Below are positions 17,497 through 25,267 of a DNA stretch of 39,230 nucleotides, piece after piece. The position numbers and the translations under genes were made by a program. The notes beneath the pieces were generated by a model, which was given only the letters and a program-made list of their open reading frames with translations, ran no database searches and was not told the DNA's origin. Source of the DNA: Candidatus Solibacter usitatus (GTDB lineage: Bacteria > Acidobacteriota > Terriglobia > Bryobacterales > Bryobacteraceae); the NCBI GenBank assembly GCA_016185465.1, contig JACPNO010000018.1, positions 1 to 39,230 on the forward strand. The letters are read 5' to 3'. The first letter of the stretch is position 1. Every line of letters starts with the position of its first letter.

Positions 17497-18273
17497 TCAG
17501 ATGCCGCGCGCCAGGAATCCGCCGTCCACGGCAATCGTCTCGCCGGTCACGAACCCCGCCGCTTCCGACGCCAGGAACACCGCCGCTCCCACCAGTTCCT
17601 GCAAGTTGCCGAAGCGGCCCATGGGCGTGTGCGCCTTGATGGCTGCGGCGCGTTCCGGAATATCGAGCGCCGCTGAATTGAGCGGCGTGCGAAACACTCC
17701 GGGCGCAATCGCGTTCACGCGCACGCCGTGCTGCGCCCACTCTGATGCCAAAGTTTCGGTTAGACTCACCACGCCGGCTTTGCTGGCCGAGTAAGGCGCG
17801 ACGCCGTTGAAGCTGACGAAACTGGTGAGCGACGCCGTATTGATGATGCAGCCGCTGCGCTGCTTGATCATTTGCCGCCCGAAAACCTGATCGGCGCGAA
17901 ATGTTCCGTTCAGGTTGACATCAATTACGTAGGTCCAGTCTTCTTCCGGCATCTCGGCGGCGGGCTTTTTGCGCAGCGTGCCCGACGTGACCACCAGAAT
18001 ATCCACGCTGCCAAAGGCCAGCACCGTCTCGTTGCACAGATTCTCCAGGCTGGCGCGGTCCTGCACGTCGCTCGCGATACGCAGCGTTTTCGATCCCAGG
18101 CTTTCCAGGTGCGCGGCTTCGGCCTCGACCCGCGCCTGATCGCGGCTGCTGGCGATGGTGGTCGCCCCCGCTTGCGCGTAAGCGCGAGCGATCGTCTGGC
18201 CGATGCCGCTGGTGCCTCCGAGCACTACGGCAACTTTATCTTTGAGGGAAAACAGCTCTTGAATTGGGTTCAT
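17497..18273 (-). CDS. Short-chain dehydrogenase/reductase (gluconate/2-keto-3-deoxy-sugar-acid type)
   Basis: This 258-residue classical SDR has the cofactor motif GGTSGIG (residues 19-25) and the catalytic set S148, Y161 and K165. It ends with the usual VDGGF tail. The NNAG motif is replaced by VTSG at about 95-98, a departure from most relatives. I chose the ATG at 18273 over an in-frame TTG at 18294. It should be a soluble NAD(P) enzyme. The divergent neighbour, 32 bases away, encodes an FAH-family hydrolase. SDR plus FAH is the known pair in non-phosphorylating L-rhamnose and L-fucose breakdown (dehydrogenation and then cleavage of a 2,4-diketo acid), so that role is plausible but inferred. 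The damaged amidohydrolase gene follows 4 bases downstream. Confidence 0.87.
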   Translation of the reverse strand: MNPIQELFSLKDKVAVVLGGTSGIGQTIARAYAQAGATTIASSRDQARVEAEAAHLESLGSKTLRIASDVQDRASLENLCNETVLAFGSVDILVVTSGTLRKKPAAEMPEEDWTYVIDVNLNGTFRADQVFGRQMIKQRSGCIINTASLTSFVSFNGVAPYSASKAGVVSLTETLASEWAQHGVRVNAIAPGVFRTPLNSAALDIPERAAAIKAHTPMGRFGNLQELVGAAVFLASEAAGFVTGETIAVDGGFLARGI

Positions 18274-18289
18274 GGTGAATTGGCAATGA

Positions 18290-18295
18290 TACAAT
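18290..18295 (+). promoter_or_regulatory. -10-like hexamer TACAAT for the FAH-family gene
   Basis: TACAAT ends 10 bases before the ATG at 18306. No good -35 and no Shine-Dalgarno sequence are seen. It lies in the 32-base gap shared with the divergent SDR gene. Confidence 0.3.
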
Positions 18296-18305
18296 ACCAG
18301 CTCCC

Positions 18306-19157
18306 ATGAAATTCTTGACTTATCGACGCAACGGGTCTGCCGAGGCAGGCGTTTTACGAGGCACGGATGTAATCGGCCTGAAAGGAGCCGGCTTCGCCGA
18401 CATGATTTCCGTCATTGCCGGGGGCGCCGAAGCACGCCAGAAAATCGACAAATGGCTGGCGGAAGCTCCGGCCTCGGCCATCGCGCCTTTGTCGTCGGTG
18501 AAAATTCTCGCGCCCATGCCGCGGCCGCCGAAAGTGATTTGCGTTGGCCTGAATTACCGGGATCACGCCATCGAATCCAACATGGAAATTCCCAAAGTGC
18601 CGACCATCTTTTCCAAGTTTTCCAACTGCGTGGTTGGGCCGGGCGACAACATCATCCTGCCTAAGCTGTCGGCGAAACCGGATTACGAGGCCGAGTTTGC
18701 CTTTGTGATCGGCAAGGGCGGCCGCCATATTCCCGCCGATCGGTGGAGAGAGCACGTCTTCGGCTACACGATTCTGCACGACGTCAGCGCGCGCGACTAC
18801 CAGTTGGCGACTACGCAATGGCTGATGGGCAAGACCTGCGATACGTTCGCGCCAATGGGCCCGTACCTGGTAACTGCCGACGAAATTGCCGATCCGCACG
18901 CGCTCGATATTCAAATGGTGATCAACGGCGAGACGCTGCAGAGCTCCAACACCAAGCATCTGATCTTCAACATCCCGACGCTGATCGAATATCTCTCCGG
19001 CTCATTTACGCTCGAGCCGGGCGATGTGGTGTCAACGGGGACGCCCGCCGGCGTTGGGGCCTCACGGACTCCGCCGCGCTGGCTGCGTCCTGGCGATGAG
19101 TGCGTCGTGAAAGTTCAAGGTCTGGGCGAACTGCGCAATCCAGTAGTCGCGGAATAG
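18306..19157 (+). CDS. Fumarylacetoacetate hydrolase (FAH) family protein
   Basis: This 283-residue protein has a small N-terminal domain and the FAH catalytic domain from about residue 70. Visible motifs are GLNYRDHAIE, the metal-binding D-Y-E-A-E-F followed by DVSARDYQ, and STGTPAGVG near the C-terminus. Enzymes of this family cleave or isomerise diketo acids with Mg or Mn in the cytoplasm. Candidates are 2,4-diketo-3-deoxy-L-fuconate/rhamnonate hydrolase, 2-hydroxyhepta-diene-dioate isomerase or ureidoglycolate lyase. The divergent SDR neighbour favours the sugar-acid role. Its TAG is immediately followed, with no gap, by the stop of the RRM gene on the other strand. Confidence 0.9.
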   Translation: MKFLTYRRNGSAEAGVLRGTDVIGLKGAGFADMISVIAGGAEARQKIDKWLAEAPASAIAPLSSVKILAPMPRPPKVICVGLNYRDHAIESNMEIPKVPTIFSKFSNCVVGPGDNIILPKLSAKPDYEAEFAFVIGKGGRHIPADRWREHVFGYTILHDVSARDYQLATTQWLMGKTCDTFAPMGPYLVTADEIADPHALDIQMVINGETLQSSNTKHLIFNIPTLIEYLSGSFTLEPGDVVSTGTPAGVGASRTPPRWLRPGDECVVKVQGLGELRNPVVAE

Positions 19158-19457
19158 CTACCAGCTCTTCCGTCCACCGCCGCGTCCACCACCGCCGCCA
19201 CCGCCCGTGCGCGGCGGACGCGCTTCGTTCACCACCAGTGTGCGGCCCAAAAAATCTTTGCCGTGGCACGCTTGTATGGCTTGCTCGGCCTTGGCGTCGT
19301 CGTTGATTTCGACGAAACCGAAGCCGCGTGCTTCGCCGGAATATTGATCGCGCACGATGGTAATCGCATCCACGGTGACGCCGGCCTGCGCAAACCAGTT
19401 CGTCAACTCGCTCTCGGTGCCTTGGTACGGCAGGTTGCCTACGTAAAGCTTTTTCAC
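19158..19457 (-). CDS. RNA-binding protein with one RRM and a glycine-rich tail
   Basis: This 99-residue protein is a single RNA recognition motif. RNP2 (KLYVGNLPY) is at residues 3-11 and RNP1 (RGFGFVEI) near 44-51. The tail from about residue 81 is glycine-rich with a few Arg and Lys. Small RRM proteins of this type bind single-stranded RNA and are known in cyanobacteria and other phyla, often linked to cold or stress. The start is GTG, supported by a very strong AAGGAGG seven bases upstream. It ends directly against the FAH gene stop. No operon partner is certain, as the acetamidase gene ends 68 bases upstream. Confidence 0.93.
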   Translation of the reverse strand: MKKLYVGNLPYQGTESELTNWFAQAGVTVDAITIVRDQYSGEARGFGFVEINDDAKAEQAIQACHGKDFLGRTLVVNEARPPRTGGGGGGGRGGGRKSW

Positions 19458-19525
19458 TGCGGCCCTCCTTGACTGCGCCCAAGTACGGCACCTATGTTCG
19501 TCTAGCGGGGACCGAGAGTCAAATT

Positions 19526-20545
19526 CTATTTGGCGGCCACGTATTTCTTCGCAATTCGCAGCGCCATCGTGCCTTGCGCGGTCACGACCTCGTACCTGCC
19601 GACAGCGCCGATGAGCACGTGCGCGGCCCAGGGCTCAAAGCCGTGGTCGTTCACCAGCCAGCGCACCATATCGGTGGTGGCAAGCTGCAGCGCGCGGTCG
19701 AGAGAACTCGCGAATTCCGGCTGAGCGCCCAGGCTGATCAGGTCGTCGGCGGTTTCAACCCGCGGCCCCGTCACTCTCGCGCCTTTGCGCACTTCAACGG
19801 AAAATTCCACGTCCATGGAAGTCTCGACGCCGGTGCCTGTCGGCTCGCCATCGGCCATCAGCGCGTGGCCATCGCCCATGAAAAGCAAACCGCCGGGATG
19901 AAACACCGGCAGGATCACGGTCGCGCCCTCGCCGATCTGGTTGTAATCCAGATTGCCGCCGTAGTTGCCGGATGGAGTGGAGGTCGGCGCGTAGTCTCCC
20001 TGCGCCGCCACGCCCACGCAGCCTAGCATGGGCCGTACCGGAAATTCCAGCGCGATACGGTTGCTGACCGGTTCGCGCAGCTTGGTAGTGCCGCGCGCCA
20101 GATCGATATCCCACGGCACCAGCGTGGATGAATTTTTGCGAACCAGATCGGCTTTGTAATCGTTGCCGTAGATTTTTTCCACGTACTCCGGCATCAACGC
20201 GAACAAGCCCAACCGCCACGCCGACCATCCCCAGTTGCGGTTCAAACGCACTTTGCGGAAATGCACCAGCAGCGCATCGCCGGGCTCGGCGCCCTCGACG
20301 TAGAACGGTCCGGTGAGCGGGTTGGAGGGCTCGGAGCGCTGGGCATCCTTTTCATCCTGACCGCCGGCGTCCAGGGTTTTCGTAATGACCACGTCGCCGG
20401 GACGAATGCGCGCGCCAACGGCGTTGGTATGCGAGAACGTGCGGTAGTAAGTCTGCGGCTCAAAGCGATGCGTCTCGGCCTGCAGTGCCAGCGTGCAGGC
20501 CAGTGCCGCCGCGAGCTTCAAATGGCTAAACAATCTGTTTGGCAT
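19526..20545 (-). CDS. Secreted acetamidase/formamidase-family protein
   Basis: This 339-residue protein belongs to the FmdA/AmdA family of small-amide hydrolases. Family marks include the GPFYVEGAEPGD segment near residue 85, the GCVGVAA segment and a MGDGHALMADGE stretch that helps form the metal site. An N-terminal signal peptide (~1-22, ending LQAE) is clear, so the enzyme acts outside the cytoplasm, unlike the classical cytoplasmic formamidase. The substrate may be an amide other than formamide. Its first 20 bases overlap the end of the GMC oxidoreductase gene, so translation is probably coupled and the two may share a pathway. Confidence 0.87.
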   Translation of the reverse strand: MPNRLFSHLKLAAALACTLALQAETHRFEPQTYYRTFSHTNAVGARIRPGDVVITKTLDAGGQDEKDAQRSEPSNPLTGPFYVEGAEPGDALLVHFRKVRLNRNWGWSAWRLGLFALMPEYVEKIYGNDYKADLVRKNSSTLVPWDIDLARGTTKLREPVSNRIALEFPVRPMLGCVGVAAQGDYAPTSTPSGNYGGNLDYNQIGEGATVILPVFHPGGLLFMGDGHALMADGEPTGTGVETSMDVEFSVEVRKGARVTGPRVETADDLISLGAQPEFASSLDRALQLATTDMVRWLVNDHGFEPWAAHVLIGAVGRYEVVTAQGTMALRIAKKYVAAK

Positions 20546-22175
20546 ATTCGTGAGTAATGTAATCGCAGGCTCGCACCGTGATCGCCATCATCGTGAGCGT
20601 TGGATTCTGGCAGCCGCTCGAGACCCAGCACGCGCCATCGGTCACAAAAATATTGGGCACGTCGTGCGCCTGGCAATATTTGTTGACCACGCTGGTGGCC
20701 GCATCGTTGCCCATGCGCGCGGTGCCCACCTCGTGAATGCAGAAACCCGGCACGGAGTGGCGGCCGGCCTTTTGGACATCTTTCGCGCCGGCGGATTCGA
20801 TCATTTCGGCAGCCTGCTCGCGGGCATCCTCCCACAGCTTCTTTTCGTTGTCGCTCCAATCGGCGTGGACCTTCAGCACCGGAATTCCCCAGGCGTCCAC
20901 GCGGTCGCGATCGATCTCGACGTAGTTCTCCTTGCGCGCCAGGCACTCGGCCCAAACGCCCAGGTTGATCCGCCACAGTCCCACGCGTACGGCTTTTTTG
21001 TACGACGCCCCGAACCCCGGAGCATCGGTGGAAAATTGCGGGCTGCTTCCGCCCTGGTACCCGTAGCCTCGGATGAATCCGTTGGTGGATTTTTCGCGCA
21101 CATTGCGAAAACGGGGAAGGTAAATCCCGTTGGGACGGCGCGGCGGACCCGCCCACGGCTTGGCTTCAATCTGCGGCATGACGCCGTGCGCGCCGCCTTC
21201 GTAGATATGGTCCATCACGTGTTTGCCCAGCGCATCGCTCGAATTGCAAATGCCGGAATTCATCAGCAGACGCGTGGATTCGAGCGTCGAAGCGCACAGC
21301 AGCACGATCTTGGCGCGCACTTCCCGCGGCTCACGCGTGAGGCGATCGATGTAGGCAATCCCGGCGGCCTTGCCGTCTTTCATTACGACGTGGCTGGCCA
21401 CGGCATCGGTTTGCAGCGTGAGGCGCCCGGTTTTCGCGGCGTCGGCGATGGTGGTCCACGGACTGCTGAAATAAGAAAACGTGCTGCAGCCCTGTTCGCA
21501 GGGCCCGCAATAGTGGCAGGCCGCGCGGCCGTTGTGCGCCTTGGTGAGAATCGCGACGCGCCCGATGGTGACCGTGCGCCCAAAATTCTTTTTGACCGCC
21601 GCCTTCAGGATTTCCTCGCCGCAAGTCATCTCCATCGGCGGTTGGAAAATGCTATCCGGCAATTGCGGCAAGCCCTCCGCCTGGCCGCTGATGCCCACAT
21701 AGCGCTCGACGATCTCGTAGTACGGCACCATTTCGTCGTACGAGATCGGCCAATCGTCGCCGTAGCCGTCGTGGCTGGCCGCTTTGAAATCCAGATCGCT
21801 CATGCGATAACTTTGCCGGCCCCAACTTAGCGAGCGCCCGCCCAGCACGCGCTGGCGAATCCAATGGAACGGCTTGGACTGCGTGTAGGGATTTTCGCGA
21901 TCGTTGACGAACCAGTCGGAATTGTATTCGCGGCAGGCGTAGCAGAGGCCCTGGATGGGCCGGTCCTTCTTCACCGTGGGCGAATAACCTAAAAACGGAA
22001 CCTGCCAGCTTTGTTTGTGCTCGGTGAAATCTTTGGGCGTGATTTTCTTGCCGGCTTCGAGCAGACAGACCCGCATGCCGGCTTCGGTGAGGCGTTTGGC
22101 AGCCCATCCGCCGGTGGCGCCGGAACCGACTACAATCGCGTCAAACGGATCCTTGGGAGCAACGATTTGCAGCAT
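20526..22175 (-). CDS. GMC-family FAD oxidoreductase with extra cysteine cluster
   Basis: This 549-residue flavoenzyme should oxidise an alcohol or sugar. The FAD motif G17-S-G19-A-T-G22 lies at the N-terminus, and the C-terminal GMC region contains the expected HEVGTARMG and CQNPTLTMMA segments. A C-x2-C-x2-C-x3-C cluster at about C220, C223, C226 and C230 suggests a structural or redox metal site; similar clusters occur in gluconate-2-dehydrogenase-like GMC proteins. I chose the ATG at 22175 because the FAD domain begins there. The open frame extends to 22349, but that part overlaps hemD on the other strand and shows no domain. No signal peptide is evident. A gluconate-dehydrogenase small subunit gene is not adjacent. 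Confidence 0.9.
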   Translation of the reverse strand: MLQIVAPKDPFDAIVVGSGATGGWAAKRLTEAGMRVCLLEAGKKITPKDFTEHKQSWQVPFLGYSPTVKKDRPIQGLCYACREYNSDWFVNDRENPYTQSKPFHWIRQRVLGGRSLSWGRQSYRMSDLDFKAASHDGYGDDWPISYDEMVPYYEIVERYVGISGQAEGLPQLPDSIFQPPMEMTCGEEILKAAVKKNFGRTVTIGRVAILTKAHNGRAACHYCGPCEQGCSTFSYFSSPWTTIADAAKTGRLTLQTDAVASHVVMKDGKAAGIAYIDRLTREPREVRAKIVLLCASTLESTRLLMNSGICNSSDALGKHVMDHIYEGGAHGVMPQIEAKPWAGPPRRPNGIYLPRFRNVREKSTNGFIRGYGYQGGSSPQFSTDAPGFGASYKKAVRVGLWRINLGVWAECLARKENYVEIDRDRVDAWGIPVLKVHADWSDNEKKLWEDAREQAAEMIESAGAKDVQKAGRHSVPGFCIHEVGTARMGNDAATSVVNKYCQAHDVPNIFVTDGACWVSSGCQNPTLTMMAITVRACDYITHEYAKQIV

Positions 22176-22184
22176 GTGAAGCAC

Positions 22185-22190
22185 AGTATA
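22185..22190 (-). promoter_or_regulatory. -10-like hexamer TATACT for the GMC gene
   Basis: TATACT on the minus strand ends 9 bases before the ATG at 22175. No Shine-Dalgarno sequence is seen between them. It faces the hemD promoter in a 43-base divergent gap. Confidence 0.4.
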
Positions 22191-22205
22191 ACGCCCGCGC
22201 CCCGC

Positions 22206-22211
22206 TATAAT
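22206..22211 (+). promoter_or_regulatory. Consensus -10 hexamer TATAAT for the hemD operon
   Basis: A perfect TATAAT ends 7 bases before the hemD ATG at 22219. There is no clear -35 and no Shine-Dalgarno sequence, so the message is probably leaderless. This would drive the whole hemD to atpE run unless there are internal promoters. Confidence 0.5.
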
Positions 22212-22218
22212 AACGGCG

Positions 22219-23037
22219 ATGTCGTTCGCCGGCCGCAAAGTTCTCGCGTTCGAAAGCAGGCGCGCCGCTGAAATGGCGGAATTGATTCGCCGCCAGAAGG
22301 GCCAGCCGGTGATTGCGCCGTCGATGCGCGAAGTTCCTATTGAACGCAACGAAGAAGCCTTTCACTTTGCCGAACGCCTGTTTGCCGGTGAGTTCGACAT
22401 GATGATTCTGCTCACCGGCGTGGGCACCCGCTTTCTGGACAAATTGCTGGCCACGCGCTATCCCGCCGGGCAATTCGCGGAAGCGCTGCGTAAATTGACG
22501 GTGGTCGTGCGCGGCCCGAAACCCGCCGCCGTGCTGCGCGAAATGAATGTGCCGATTGGCATACAGGTTCCCGAGCCGAACACCTGGCGTGAACTGCTGG
22601 CCGCCACCGACGGCCGGCCGGAGCGCCGCATCGCTGTGCAGGAGTACGGCAAGTCAAATCCAGAATTACTGGCGGGTTTGAGTGCGCGCGGCGCGGAGGT
22701 TACCGCCGTTCGCGTGTACCAATGGGAGCTGCCCGAAGACACAGGCCCGCTGCGCGACGCTGCCGGACGTCTGGCCGCGGGCGAGATCGACGCCGTGTTT
22801 TTCACCACGTCCGTGCAGTTAGAGCATGTGCTACAAATCGCCGCCGAAGCGGGTCTGGAAAATCGGGTGCGTGCGGCTTTGGCAAAGGTCTTCGTGGCGT
22901 CCATCGGGCCCACCACCAGTGAAGCGCTCAAAGAAAGCGGCATTCGCGTGGATTTCGAGCCCAGCCATCCCAAGATGGGCGTTCTGGTGCAGGAAGCGGC
23001 TGCGCGCATGGAAAACGTGGTCGAGGAAACGCGATGA
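22219..23037 (+). CDS. hemD: Uroporphyrinogen-III synthase
   Basis: This 272-residue protein should cyclise hydroxymethylbilane to uroporphyrinogen III, the branch-point step of haem and other tetrapyrroles, in the cytoplasm. The two-lobed HemD pattern is visible: an opening VLAFESRRA, a mid-protein YGKSNPELLAGL segment, then an RVYQWELP linker and an FFTTSVQLEHVL segment, ending with SIGPTTSEALKESG. Sequence conservation in this family is low but these segments are typical. Its end overlaps the next start by four bases (ATGA). Location upstream of a hexahaem cytochrome gene in the same unit makes functional sense. No other haem gene is in the window. Confidence 0.87.
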   Translation: MSFAGRKVLAFESRRAAEMAELIRRQKGQPVIAPSMREVPIERNEEAFHFAERLFAGEFDMMILLTGVGTRFLDKLLATRYPAGQFAEALRKLTVVVRGPKPAAVLREMNVPIGIQVPEPNTWRELLAATDGRPERRIAVQEYGKSNPELLAGLSARGAEVTAVRVYQWELPEDTGPLRDAAGRLAAGEIDAVFFTTSVQLEHVLQIAAEAGLENRVRAALAKVFVASIGPTTSEALKESGIRVDFEPSHPKMGVLVQEAAARMENVVEETR

Positions 23038-24179
23038 ACCGCCGCCGCGCCCTGCAAAATTTCTTGGCCTTCGCCGCAACCTCGCCGCTTTGGCCGCAGC
23101 AGGAGCCGCGTCTCACTAACGATCCCGATGACCCCGCCTGGCCCGTCAATGTGCACGAATTCGAAGCCATCGCCAAGCGCAAATTGCATCCGTTAGCCTA
23201 CGATTTCATCGCCGGCGGCGCCGAAGGCGAACAAACGCTGCGCGCCAATGTCGAAGCCTATCAACGCGTGTTTCTGGTGCCGCGCGTCATGGTGGATGTG
23301 AGCACGGTCGACACTTCAATCGAACTGCTCGGCTTCAAGCTGGAAAAGCCGATCATCATCGCTCCCACCGGCGGCAAGAATCTGGTGATCCCGAACGCAG
23401 AGATCACCGTCGCGCGCGCCGCTGAGGCCAGCCACACGGTCGTGACCACTGGCTCCGGCGCCGACAAAGTGATGGATGAGGCTGCGAACGTGATCTGGTG
23501 GTCGAACACCGCGGGGCACGAAAAGAAATCCGACGCTGCCAGCTACGCCAAACGCATGGAGGACCGCGGCGCGAAAGCCATCGTGGTGACCGTGGACAAT
23601 CCGTACCAATCCACGCGCGATCGCAACAATCGCAATCGCTTCGACTACGGCTACATGCAGACCGGCGTGCCGAACGAAAAAGTTCCGCCGCGCACGCCGG
23701 CGCTGGCCGGTATGTGGCAGCCGCACGCCGCCAACATGACGTGGGACTATGTGGGCTGGCTGCGCAGCGCGGCCAATTTGCCGGTGATCCTGAAAGGGAT
23801 TCTCGCGCCCGAAGACGCGCGGCTGGCGGTTGAGCACGGCGCTTCCGCCATCGTGGTTTCCAATCACGGCGGCCGTCAATTGGATGGCGCCATCGCCACA
23901 CTCGACGCGCTGCCTGGCGTGGTGGAAGCGGTGGCAGGCAAGATTCCGGTGCTGATGGATGGCGGCATCCGGCGCGGCGCCGATATTTTGAAAGCGCTGG
24001 CCTTCGGCGCCAAAGCCGTGCTGGTGGGCCGCGCGCCGCTGTGGGGCCTGGGCGCGTTCGGGCAAGCCGGCGTCGAGCGCGTGCTGTGGATGCTCACTAT
24101 GGAATTGAAAGTCGCCATGGCGCTGGCTGGCAAGCCGCGCATCGACGCCATCGATCGCAGCCTGGTGCGGCGCGCATGA
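23034..24179 (+). CDS. FMN-dependent 2-hydroxyacid dehydrogenase with a Tat-like signal
   Basis: This 381-residue protein is of the L-lactate dehydrogenase/glycolate oxidase family (TIM barrel, FMN). The active-site segment SNHGGRQLDG contains the catalytic H278, and the FMN phosphate segment DGGIRRGADILKALAFGA follows. The family's PIIIAPTGG segment is also present. The N-terminus MNRRRALQNFLAFAA has two adjacent arginines before a hydrophobic stretch, which suggests Tat export of the folded flavoprotein; that is unusual, since most family members are cytoplasmic or membrane-attached. Substrate could be lactate, glycolate or another 2-hydroxyacid. It overlaps hemD and the cytochrome gene by four bases each, which suggests the cytochrome may accept its electrons. 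Confidence 0.9.
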   Translation: MNRRRALQNFLAFAATSPLWPQQEPRLTNDPDDPAWPVNVHEFEAIAKRKLHPLAYDFIAGGAEGEQTLRANVEAYQRVFLVPRVMVDVSTVDTSIELLGFKLEKPIIIAPTGGKNLVIPNAEITVARAAEASHTVVTTGSGADKVMDEAANVIWWSNTAGHEKKSDAASYAKRMEDRGAKAIVVTVDNPYQSTRDRNNRNRFDYGYMQTGVPNEKVPPRTPALAGMWQPHAANMTWDYVGWLRSAANLPVILKGILAPEDARLAVEHGASAIVVSNHGGRQLDGAIATLDALPGVVEAVAGKIPVLMDGGIRRGADILKALAFGAKAVLVGRAPLWGLGAFGQAGVERVLWMLTMELKVAMALAGKPRIDAIDRSLVRRA

Positions 24180-24676
24180 GATGGGCGCTGGCGGTGCTCT
24201 TGTGGGCGCTGCCGCTGTGCGCGGAAAAGACGCATGAACTCTGCGCTCCCTGTCATGCGCAGCAAGTCGCGGACTCCCAAACGCATCCGCATTTCCAAAA
24301 GGGAATCAGTTGCGATGCGTGTCATGGCGCGAGCGTGAAGCATCGTAGTTCCACGGGTGCGTCTGCGCCGGATAAAGTCGCTTCATCGGATGAAGTGCCC
24401 GCGCTGTGCGGCGCCTGTCACGCCGCCGAAAAGAAGGAGTACGCCGCGAGCAAGCACGGTGTGCTGGTGCTGGCTCGCGCCAAAGTGAAGGCGGCGAATT
24501 GCACCAGCTGCCACGGCGTGCATAGCCTGCGCGCCGCGCAGCAAACCGAAGCGCAGTGTCAAAGATGCCATGCCGCGCTGCCTGCCGCGTGCAAGGCGGC
24601 GCCGGCGTCGAAAGCCGCGGCGGTCTCCTGTATGAATTGCCACGCGCGTCACACGTTGCGGGCGAAAAGCGGATGA
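24176..24676 (+). CDS. Periplasmic hexahaem cytochrome c
   Basis: This 166-residue protein has a signal peptide (~1-16) and six C-x-x-C-H haem sites starting at C23, C46, C78, C109, C128 and C152. That is one haem per about 25 residues. Extra histidines between the sites could be distal ligands. It should carry electrons in the periplasm. It resembles small NrfB/c7/c3-like or doubled-CxxCH proteins, but I cannot name a family. I chose the ATG at 24176 because it overlaps the previous stop as ATGA and gives a clean signal peptide. The next gene, atpZ, also begins in an ATGA overlap. Adjacency to a flavin dehydrogenase and ATP-synthase F0 genes is unusual. Confidence 0.92.
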   Translation: MRWALAVLLWALPLCAEKTHELCAPCHAQQVADSQTHPHFQKGISCDACHGASVKHRSSTGASAPDKVASSDEVPALCGACHAAEKKEYAASKHGVLVLARAKVKAANCTSCHGVHSLRAAQQTEAQCQRCHAALPAACKAAPASKAAAVSCMNCHARHTLRAKSG

Positions 24677-24888
24677 AAAAATCACCCATGGCCCTGGCCA
24701 ACGAATACCTGGAGCTGGCTTTTGTTCTGCCGGTTTCCACATTTGTCGGCTATGCCATCGGCTACTTGTTGGACAAAGCTTTTGGCACGCACTTTTTGTA
24801 TCTGGTCTTTCTCATCCTGGGTACTGTCGGCGGGTTTGTGCAGCTCATTCGCAGGTTTACGCGGGACAAGACCGATGACCCTCAATGA
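24673..24888 (+). CDS. atpZ: AtpZ-type small membrane protein of ATP synthase operons
   Basis: This 71-residue protein has two hydrophobic helices (about 15-33 and 40-60). It includes the G-Y-x3-G-Y-L-L-D-x2-F-G-T pattern of the AtpZ/AtpI family, which is linked to assembly of the c-ring or Mg/Ca transport with the F-type ATP synthase. It begins in a four-base overlap with the cytochrome gene and overlaps the following gene by 14 bases. The position directly before atpI-like and atpB genes supports the call. Confidence 0.87.
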   Translation: MKKSPMALANEYLELAFVLPVSTFVGYAIGYLLDKAFGTHFLYLVFLILGTVGGFVQLIRRFTRDKTDDPQ

Positions 24889-25267
24889 GCCATTGTTCTA
24901 CGATCGTGCGCTCGCCCGCATCGTTCGCTTCATGCTGGCGCTCGCGGCGATCGGGACGGTTGCCGTTTGGTTCCACGGCGGCTGGCGCTGGAGCGCCGGT
25001 TTTCTGGCCGGCTCGCTGGTTTCCTACCTTAGTTTTCGCGGATTTGAGCGGGTAGCGAATTCGCTCGGACCCGCCAGCGAAGCCAAGCCGCCGCGAGCGC
25101 GAGTCGCAATTCTACTGGGTGTGCGTTATCTGCTGTTGGCCGCTGCGGGCTATGCTATAGTGAGGTTTTCCACGCTGAGTTTGACGGCTGCATTGCTGGG
25201 TTTGTTCGTGTCGGCGGCCGCGGTCATCCTCGAAATTCTGTACGAATTAATCTATGCCCGAACATGA
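24875..25267 (+). CDS. atpI: ATP synthase subunit I-like membrane protein
   Basis: This 130-residue protein has four hydrophobic segments (about 18-35, 39-55, 80-97 and 100-122), as in ATP-synthase subunit I (ATP-synt_I). Sequence identity in this family is weak, so the call rests on topology and position between atpZ and atpB. It overlaps both neighbours by 14 bases. The role is probably c-ring assembly or stability. I chose the ATG at 24875; an earlier in-frame ATG at 24722 would lie entirely within the atpZ gene. Confidence 0.78.
   Translation: MTLNEPLFYDRALARIVRFMLALAAIGTVAVWFHGGWRWSAGFLAGSLVSYLSFRGFERVANSLGPASEAKPPRARVAILLGVRYLLLAAAGYAIVRFSTLSLTAALLGLFVSAAAVILEILYELIYART

Noticed and set aside
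22176-22349. Longer N-terminus for the GMC oxidoreductase
   Set aside because: The extra 58 residues show no domain, overlap hemD and would bury the probable promoter; the FAD motif begins properly after the ATG at 22175.
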